DNA from: a virus
Strand: one strand, 5' to 3'
Length of the DNA: 64,000 nucleotides
Virus record (IMG/VR): IMGVR_UViG_3300048809_000073
Span: 1 to 64,000 of that record
Made by a program: the position numbers and the translations under genes. How positions within the stretch are numbered: the first letter of the stretch is position 1; each line of letters opens with the position of its first letter. Under the pieces are notes generated by a model, which ran no database searches, was not told the origin of the DNA, and saw only the letters and a list, made by a program, of their open reading frames with translations. Shown in pieces: positions 59,858 through 64,000 of the stretch.

Positions 59858-60037
59858 GTATTACAAACAATTTTATGACTGTAAAACTTTTTGGTATTAC
59901 CATAGATTCAAAGTCTAGGTTTGCTTGTCATAACAATTGCTTAAAACTTAGTTCCGATTTTCCAATACTTCAACTTTCAATGGCATGACTGTGTGAGAGG
60001 CCAGAAGCGTAAGGTAGTATTCGGAGCTAAAATTTTT

Positions 60038-60130
60038 GTACGACGATTCGTTTTATGTGCTATCGGGTGGTGTCCTCCCTCACATTCCGAATTGATTACC
60101 ACCGTCAATGTGTTTCCACATCATCGTACA
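60038..60130 (-). ncRNA. Three-way-junction RNA in the tRNA array, about 93 nt
   Basis: On the minus strand a 10-bp closing helix (GTACGATGAT with ATCGTCGTAC-type partner, one mismatch), a hairpin TGTG-GAAA-CACA with a GNRA loop, and a GGTGGT/ACCACC helix. Not tRNA-like, no ORF. It lies directly upstream of the degenerate tRNA, in a 280-base gap (59858-60137). Confidence 0.5.
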
Positions 60131-60137
60131 AACTTGG

Positions 60138-60214
60138 TGGATCGTGTGGGAATTGAACCCACCTGAGTATCTTTCATGCCATGAAAGCGACCACCCCAAG
60201 TAGTCCTACGACCC
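60138..60214 (-). tRNA. tRNA-Ala (GGC)
   Basis: Acceptor GGGTCGT/ACGATCC with the G3-U70 pair that marks Ala, anticodon arm CTTTC-ATGGCAT-GAAAG, T-loop TTCAATT, discriminator A, CCA encoded. Overlaps the stop of the HNH gene by nine bases. Confidence 0.88.
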
Positions 60215-60772
60215 ATATTTCAAACTCCATTTCTTTACAACATAGTCATTGACTATATTGATAATCTTTGTTTTATGTCTGCTATGCATATATGTATGAT
60301 GCGTAGGACATAACGGAACTAAATTTTTTGGATCATTATCATCATGATTTCCATTTAAATGATGAACAGCAACAACATTTACTTCTTTACAAACAACACA
60401 TTTTCTTTCATGATATCTCCAAGCCACCACTAAATAACTTACATCTGAGTCTGCCAAGTAATGTTTGATTGCTCTTGCCTTTCCACCAACAGAGCAAGCA
60501 CATATTTTAGAACAGAAATATTTTTTCTTACTTGGAAAAATTTTTTCTCGTTCATTGACTTGAAAACATTTAGAACATACGTTGCATTTTACATCATAAT
60601 TTTGAAATGTACCAAATCTTGATGCAATTATTTTTTGTCCTCGTGTTGCATTATCTTTTTTATAATCTGCAACCTTTGGATTTTTAGCACACCATCTAGT
60701 ATGATTGGCAAAATCTGAAACTCCACTTTCTATTTGAACATTACAATGTTTACATTGTCTTATTTTTATCAT
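60206..60772 (-). CDS. HNH homing endonuclease in the tRNA array
   Basis: 188 residues. Several zinc pairs at the N-terminus (CKHCNV, CNVCSKCF, CSKICACS), then the HNH: CVVCKEVNVVAVHHLNGNHDDN, NLVPLCPTHHTYMH. The ending KKWSLKYGS-stop runs into tRNA-Ala(GGC). Likely a mobile nuclease of the same invasion class as the others here. Confidence 0.8.
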   Translation of the reverse strand: MIKIRQCKHCNVQIESGVSDFANHTRWCAKNPKVADYKKDNATRGQKIIASRFGTFQNYDVKCNVCSKCFQVNEREKIFPSKKKYFCSKICACSVGGKARAIKHYLADSDVSYLVVAWRYHERKCVVCKEVNVVAVHHLNGNHDDNDPKNLVPLCPTHHTYMHSRHKTKIINIVNDYVVKKWSLKYGS

Positions 60773-60802
60773 TGTAATAGTGTATCCTCATTCTAAACTT
60801 GG

Positions 60803-60874
60803 TGATCCCAACAGAAGTCGAATCTGTATCATCGGTTTCGTAAACCGGTACTCTGTCCATTGAGCTATGGGACC
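60803..60874 (-). tRNA. tRNA-Arg (ACG)
   Basis: Acceptor GGTCCCA/TGGGATC, D-arm AGCTCAATGGACAGAGT, loop T-T-ACG-A-A, T-loop TTCGACT, discriminator A, CCA encoded. It would need A34-to-I editing by host TadA. Confidence 0.88.
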
Positions 60875-60878
60875 ATAT

Positions 60879-61058
60879 TTAATCTTTTACAACAATCTTT
60901 TTCATAGTCTTCTTCAAATCCATTCTACAACCACAGAAAGGACATTTAGAACCACTTCTTACCCAAAATCGGTCACAGGGACAAATTCCAGACCCTTTTG
61001 GTTCTTGCACCATTTCTCTATTCGTTCTGCGATAACCATCTTCTGTTTCTCTTCGCAT
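60879..61058 (-). CDS. Small zinc-ribbon protein, 59 residues
   Basis: MRRETEDGYRRTNREM from ATG 61058 behind GAGGTACA. CPCDRFWVRSGSKCPFCGCRM is a z-ribbon; a basic tail follows. Ends four bases before tRNA-Arg. Unknown role. Confidence 0.52.
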   Translation of the reverse strand: MRRETEDGYRRTNREMVQEPKGSGICPCDRFWVRSGSKCPFCGCRMDLKKTMKKIVVKD

Positions 61059-61136
61059 TGTACCTCTAATATTTTGCTGAACACCGAATCGACTCAAATA
61101 AATTTGTGGCCTACTTGCTTACGCCCAGCAAATTGG

Positions 61137-61208
61137 TGGATACGGGGAGAGTTGAACTCCATCTTGTTCTTTGCGAAAGAACTGCTTTCCCAATTAAGCT
61201 ACCGACCC
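61137..61208 (-). tRNA. tRNA-Ala (CGC)
   Basis: Anticodon arm GTTCT-TTCGCAA-AGAAC, G3-U70, discriminator A, T-loop TTCAACT, CCA encoded. The acceptor (GGGTCGG with CGTATCC) has two mismatches near its base, so it may be partly decayed. The gap 61209-61332 holds nothing assignable. Confidence 0.7.
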
Positions 61209-61332
61209 ATAAATTCTCTTCACAGCATGTGCAGTTGGCGAAGTTGCATTATTTATCCTGAGATAAATGTCCTCGAATTCTCAAGGCTTACGAGAAATTC
61301 AGCGCCTTAGACGAACATGCTACAAAACTTGG

Positions 61333-61417
61333 TGCAAGCAGAAAGATTCGAACTTTCGTAGCCCCAGGGGGCATTTGTTTTACAGACAAACGGTTTTAGC
61401 CACTCACCCATACTTGC
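61333..61417 (-). tRNA. tRNA-Tyr (GTA)
   Basis: Acceptor GCAAGTA/TGCTTGC, anticodon arm TTTGT-CTGTAAA-ACAAA, long variable arm (GCCCCCTGGGGC), T-loop TTCGAAT, discriminator A, CCA encoded. Confidence 0.92.
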
Positions 61418-61435
61418 ATTACAACAAAATTTTGG

Positions 61436-61510
61436 TGGATCATAAGGGATTTGAACCCTTCGAATTTCTCATTGCAAGTGAGACGACCACGCCAAGCAGT
61501 CCCATGACCC
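61436..61510 (-). tRNA. tRNA-Ala (TGC)
   Basis: Acceptor GGGTCAT/ATGATCC with G3-U70, anticodon arm TCTCA-CTTGCAA-TGAGA, T-loop TTCAAAT, discriminator A, CCA encoded. First tRNA after the array promoter. Confidence 0.92.
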
Positions 61511-61535
61511 AAAATTTTTACTCCAAAAACTCAAA

Positions 61536-61560
61536 AGCCTCTAACTTTTGGCTAGAGGCT
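61536..61560 (-). terminator. Hairpin with T-run upstream of the tRNAs
   Basis: AGCCTCT/AGAGGCT (61536-61542 with 61554-61560) followed on the minus strand by TTTT. It lies between the promoter at 61694 and the first tRNA, so it may attenuate the array or end upstream transcripts. Confidence 0.5.
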
Positions 61561-61693
61561 GGAAAAATACTACTATCCAAACCTCTTACATGCCTCCACC
61601 AAATGGTGCAAATTGACTAGCGCATGAGCGGTAGTTTGCAAGTGTGGGGCGAGATGTACTAAATAGCGTCATTTTTCCTAACCTTCAATTATT

Positions 61694-61722
61694 AGTATAC
61701 ACAGTTATTTATCATTTGTCAA
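61694..61722 (-). promoter_or_regulatory. Consensus sigma-70 promoter of the tRNA array
   Basis: Minus strand: TTGACA (61717-61722), 17-base spacer, TATACT (61694-61699). No protein gene with a ribosome site follows before the first tRNA at 61510. A second TTGACA lies at 61732-61737. The spacer also contains GATAAATA. Confidence 0.82.
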
Positions 61723-61887
61723 GGGGTTTTTTGTCAATAATGGCAAAAAGTTGTTAAAATTTTCGTCTTTTAGACATTTCCTACGATCTTCAGCCATATC
61801 TCGTTCAATATCACACATAACTGGACCTTGAAATGCCTTTATAAAAGTGCAACATGCTTGCCAAAATTTGATTAGTTTATTTTTCAC
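61705..61887 (-). CDS. Small hypothetical protein, 60 residues
   Basis: GTG start at 61887 (VKNKLIKFWQACCTF), inside the end of the upstream gene. The end overlaps the tRNA promoter. A longer frame is open to 62070, but its first part is out of frame with the better supported gene at 61877-62038. Unknown. Confidence 0.42.
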   Translation of the reverse strand: MKNKLIKFWQACCTFIKAFQGPVMCDIERDMAEDRRKCLKDENFNNFLPLLTKNPLTNDK

Positions 61888-62038
61888 GATTCCATCCAAT
61901 ACTTTTACTGATTTCAGGTGTAAATCCGCCATAGTCTTGAAATAACTTGTGTGCAAAATAATCGCCAGTATCATCTTGAAGTAGAGGATGTGGACACTTC
62001 GCAAATCTCCACAATTTACACATTTCATACTGCGACAT
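61877..62038 (-). CDS. Small protein, 53 residues
   Basis: MSQYEMCKLWRFAKCPHPLLQDDTG..., then GGFTPEISKSIGWN: a compact globular-looking sequence with Trp/Cys/His, more protein-like than the overlapping frame. Unknown. Confidence 0.5.
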   Translation of the reverse strand: MSQYEMCKLWRFAKCPHPLLQDDTGDYFAHKLFQDYGGFTPEISKSIGWNREK

Positions 62039-62080
62039 TGCGTTGATTTCTCTTTTTGTTCCGTGGTCATATTTTGATCC

Positions 62081-62353
62081 TTATTGATTGTAAATTACTT
62101 GTGGATCAGTTGGTTGAATTTCATCATCACCTAAAAATATCTGATTATCTATATTTGGACATTGATAGAACTTTCCTGCTTCGTGAAAAACCTCGCCGTT
62201 AGAATACTCACTCCAATTTTTTCCTGCTTTTACAGTTTTAACCGCAACACAATATTGACGGATATATACAGCCTTTTTAACTTCGGGATTCCATGATTTT
62301 GAACTCCCGCAAGCACATATAAAAATGAGTAATAGGGTACTTAACAATTTCAT
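62081..62353 (-). CDS. Lipoprotein, 90 residues
   Basis: MKLLSTLLLIFICACGSSKS is a signal peptide with a lipobox-like ICAC; the lipidated Cys would be Cys15. The mature part (WNPEVKKAVYIRQYCVAVKTV) has two further cysteines. Could be an outer spanin-like or superinfection-exclusion lipoprotein; undetermined. It implies a Gram-negative host. Confidence 0.55.
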   Translation of the reverse strand: MKLLSTLLLIFICACGSSKSWNPEVKKAVYIRQYCVAVKTVKAGKNWSEYSNGEVFHEAGKFYQCPNIDNQIFLGDDEIQPTDPQVIYNQ

Positions 62354-62363
62354 AATTATCCTT

Positions 62364-62597
62364 TCAAAATTCTCTTTTTGGTCTTATCGTTTCAACATAA
62401 TGTTTGTCAAGAAATATTGCCAAGCAACATCCGTTGCCGAATCTCCATATTTTAAGCAACCACCAAACAATAAATGCTAATGTACGGCTTTCGGTTCGTG
62501 CAAGCGTCCAATATTCAAACGATATTTCGTAATGATGTTTTTGTCTTGGATGTATTGCGTTTGAGGCTTTTTTAATTCTTTCAAAATTAATAATCAT
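62364..62597 (-). CDS. Hypothetical protein with membrane-like segment, 77 residues
   Basis: MIINFERIKKASNAIHPRQ, then a Trp-rich hydrophobic stretch (LAFIVWWLLKIWRFGNGCCLAIF). Start overlaps the upstream stop. Unknown. Confidence 0.48.
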   Translation of the reverse strand: MIINFERIKKASNAIHPRQKHHYEISFEYWTLARTESRTLAFIVWWLLKIWRFGNGCCLAIFLDKHYVETIRPKREF

Positions 62598-62860
62598 GAT
62601 TTCCTTTTCAATTGTAGATCAGGATTCTTTGGAGGCAAATTTTTAAACGCTTCATAATCAAAATCATCGTCTTGCTCATCTCCAAGTTTATCACAAATAT
62701 CACCGCCAGTATCCGCAATTTTTGTAAGTTGCTCATACGCAGAGGTTAGATCGCCATCTAAATACAATTGCTTGAGTGTCAATACTTCTACGATCAAATC
62801 ATTCATTTGATTCAAAATTTTTGGGTTAACTTTATTCCCAGTAATTTTTCCATCCGTCAT
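62594..62860 (-). CDS. Hypothetical acidic protein, 88 residues
   Basis: MTDGKITGNKVNPKILNQMNDL; helical N-terminus and acidic middle (GDEQDDDFDYEAF). Overlaps the RNA ligase gene by 29 bases. Unknown. Confidence 0.5.
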   Translation of the reverse strand: MTDGKITGNKVNPKILNQMNDLIVEVLTLKQLYLDGDLTSAYEQLTKIADTGGDICDKLGDEQDDDFDYEAFKNLPPKNPDLQLKRKS

Positions 62861-63431
62861 GATAAGTCTCCTTCAATTTGGTCAAGTATGTATTTGTTTT
62901 GATTTTGCACATAAAATCATCGCCCTTGGCAACGACTCCCTCAACCACAGAATAAACACCATTACGAACATCGCTAATGAAATCCTGGTTGAGTGTTCCA
63001 TCGTAAACTACTTGTGCGGAAAATGGTAAATCATCAAAATTCTTCAAAAACTGTCGTGGCTTCATTATACCACGCTTGTAGAGATTTACGTCAAACAATC
63101 TCAACTCTTTTGTATCGGTTGGATTGTGGATGCCTGTAAAACTATTTTGACCAAAAAATTCAGTAAAAACAATTGCATTCTGTATACCACGTTCAATCTC
63201 CTTGATTCGTCTTTCAAGTTCTGGCCCAAGTGTGTCCTGAAATAGCGGGATCGCTTCTGCAAAAATTTCATCAGTATGATCAAAAAGTCGAGTTCTAGTC
63301 CCAAATTTATACCATCCCTTTTTAGACGACCATTCCCATCGCAAATTGCTACCATCATACTTGACAAATGCCAAGCAAGAGGCACCAATTGGTGCTTTGT
63401 TACTGCCGTCGATTTCAGGATACTGTTTCAT
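62832..63431 (-). CDS. RNA ligase (T4 Rnl2-like nucleotidyltransferase family)
   Basis: 199 residues from ATG 63431 (MKQYPEIDGSNKAPIG) behind AAAGGG. Motif I K24-Y-D-G27 (adenylated Lys), motif III-like VFTEFFGQNSF, motif IV VEGVVAK and motif V CKIKT are in order. It lacks a C-terminal domain, so it is a minimal ligase. Near the tRNA array, a role in repairing tRNA cleaved by host anticodon nucleases is plausible. Confidence 0.8.
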   Translation of the reverse strand: MKQYPEIDGSNKAPIGASCLAFVKYDGSNLRWEWSSKKGWYKFGTRTRLFDHTDEIFAEAIPLFQDTLGPELERRIKEIERGIQNAIVFTEFFGQNSFTGIHNPTDTKELRLFDVNLYKRGIMKPRQFLKNFDDLPFSAQVVYDGTLNQDFISDVRNGVYSVVEGVVAKGDDFMCKIKTNTYLTKLKETYHDGWKNYWE

Positions 63432-63822
63432 CGTTTTCCCTTTTGAGTAAGCATCGTTTATTACCAGCAAATAATTCATTCCAAACTTCAGGGTCAACCT
63501 TGGCTTGTAACCAATGTACCCACATATAGGACACCATTTGTTGTTTCCACTTTCGACTATTTACTATCTTACCTTTTTTGTTAAGCACTTGTCGTGGAAT
63601 TAGATTAGTTTTCTTATCTTGATGAATGATACCTTGCCATAATATACTTCCGTCTTCAGTATACACGGTAAAATCATCGTTCTCTTGAAGTTCACGCAAT
63701 CCATCATAACTACAGTGGATTCCATCTTTATCCATGAAGCCATCTTCTTGCATTGCCCACCAACCACCTTCGGTTCCGGTTTCGCTAAACAAGAAGCAAA
63801 ATCCTTTCATTTCTTTTATCAT
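63415..63822 (-). CDS. Hypothetical protein, 135 residues
   Basis: MIKEMKGFCFLFSETGTEGGWWAMQ from ATG 63822 behind GGAG. Resembles small phage proteins of unknown function with alternating strands (YTEDGSILWQGII). The start overlaps the upstream stop (TAATG). Confidence 0.52.
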   Translation of the reverse strand: MIKEMKGFCFLFSETGTEGGWWAMQEDGFMDKDGIHCSYDGLRELQENDDFTVYTEDGSILWQGIIHQDKKTNLIPRQVLNKKGKIVNSRKWKQQMVSYMWVHWLQAKVDPEVWNELFAGNKRCLLKRENDETVS

Positions 63823-64000
63823 TAGTTCTCCAACATCCATAACATTGCCTCTTCATCTGTTATAATGGTCAAGCCATCTGGATACCAACCATCAATATTA
63901 TCTTTATACTTGGACTTCCAGTGGGGCCGCTGAGCGACCGCGTAATATTTAAGATAACAATAAATTTCTCCATCATCTGGAGAAATTCTAATGAGTTTTC
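63822..64000 (-). CDS. Partial hypothetical protein, C-terminus only
   Basis: The frame is open to the window edge: KLIRISPDDGEIYCYLKYYAV... ending ITDEEAMLWMLEN. The last residues match the C-terminus of the gene at 54074-54340, suggesting a paralogous family. The start is outside the window. Confidence 0.55.
   Translation of the reverse strand, partial: KLIRISPDDGEIYCYLKYYAVAQRPHWKSKYKDNIDGWYPDGLTIITDEEAMLWMLEN

Noticed and set aside
61705-62070. One 121-residue minus-strand ORF
   Set aside because: Its N-terminal part overlaps in another frame a more protein-like 53-residue ORF (61877-62038); I split the region into two small genes.
1-64000. CRISPR array
   Set aside because: No regularly spaced direct repeats with unique spacers. 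The repeated Cys/His units and the 16- and 19-base repeats have other explanations.

Overview
This window is part of the genome of a large, AT-rich, T4-like tailed phage (myovirus) that probably infects a Gram-negative bacterium. The T4-type genes that show this are: a family B DNA polymerase (gp43), sliding clamp (gp45), 5'-3' exonuclease/RNase H, DsbA-like protein, portal (gp20), prohead core protein, prohead protease (gp21), scaffold (gp22), major capsid protein (gp23), two gp26-like baseplate hub proteins and a tape-measure-like protein. A lipobox protein, near-consensus sigma-70 promoters and T4-type late promoter motifs (TAAATA/TATAAATA) agree with this. No host gene is recognisable, so the host species cannot be named.

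Layout. 0-1.7 kb: an IS200/IS605-type element with a frameshifted transposase, sitting in a CEHGR-repeat gene, then a ~580 nt structured RNA locus with its own promoter and terminator. 1.7-8.9 kb: GIY-YIG nuclease, DnaJ-like protein, ClpA-like unfoldase, glycosyltransferase, a CPxHG-repeat homing nuclease and a HAD phosphatase. 8.9-21.6 kb: a run of enzyme-like proteins, several with short N-terminal leaders like T4 capsid-targeting sequences and with prohead-protease-type (I/L/V/M-x-E) sites between domains; the largest is a 1564-residue polyprotein. 21.6-34.3 kb: replication genes, a 2H phosphoesterase, and a MoxR ATPase/VWA metalloprotein pair with a structured intergenic RNA. 34.4-50 kb: baseplate and head genes with interleaved glycosyltransferase and homing nuclease genes. 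51-53.8 kb: minus-strand accessory genes. 53.8-61.5 kb: a minus-strand array of about 23 tRNAs mixed with small ORFs, homing nucleases, an IscA-like protein and two non-tRNA structured RNAs, downstream of a consensus promoter at 61.7 kb. 61.7-64 kb: small minus-strand genes including an RNA ligase.

How it may work together. Early and middle genes appear to use TTGACA-17-TATAAT promoters, several so close to the start codon that the mRNA would be leaderless. Structural and leader-bearing genes carry TAAATA motifs. The main inference is that the phage loads a set of enzymes (nucleotidyltransferase, ligase-like, HxGH nucleotidyltransferase, SprT-like, ParB-like, GNAT and ADP-ribosyltransferase-like domains, and a 2H phosphoesterase resembling anti-CBASS Acb1) into the capsid as propeptide-tagged polyproteins. 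The gp21 protease would cut them into separate proteins for injection. The sequence shows the leaders and the site/domain pattern; packaging and cleavage are not demonstrated.
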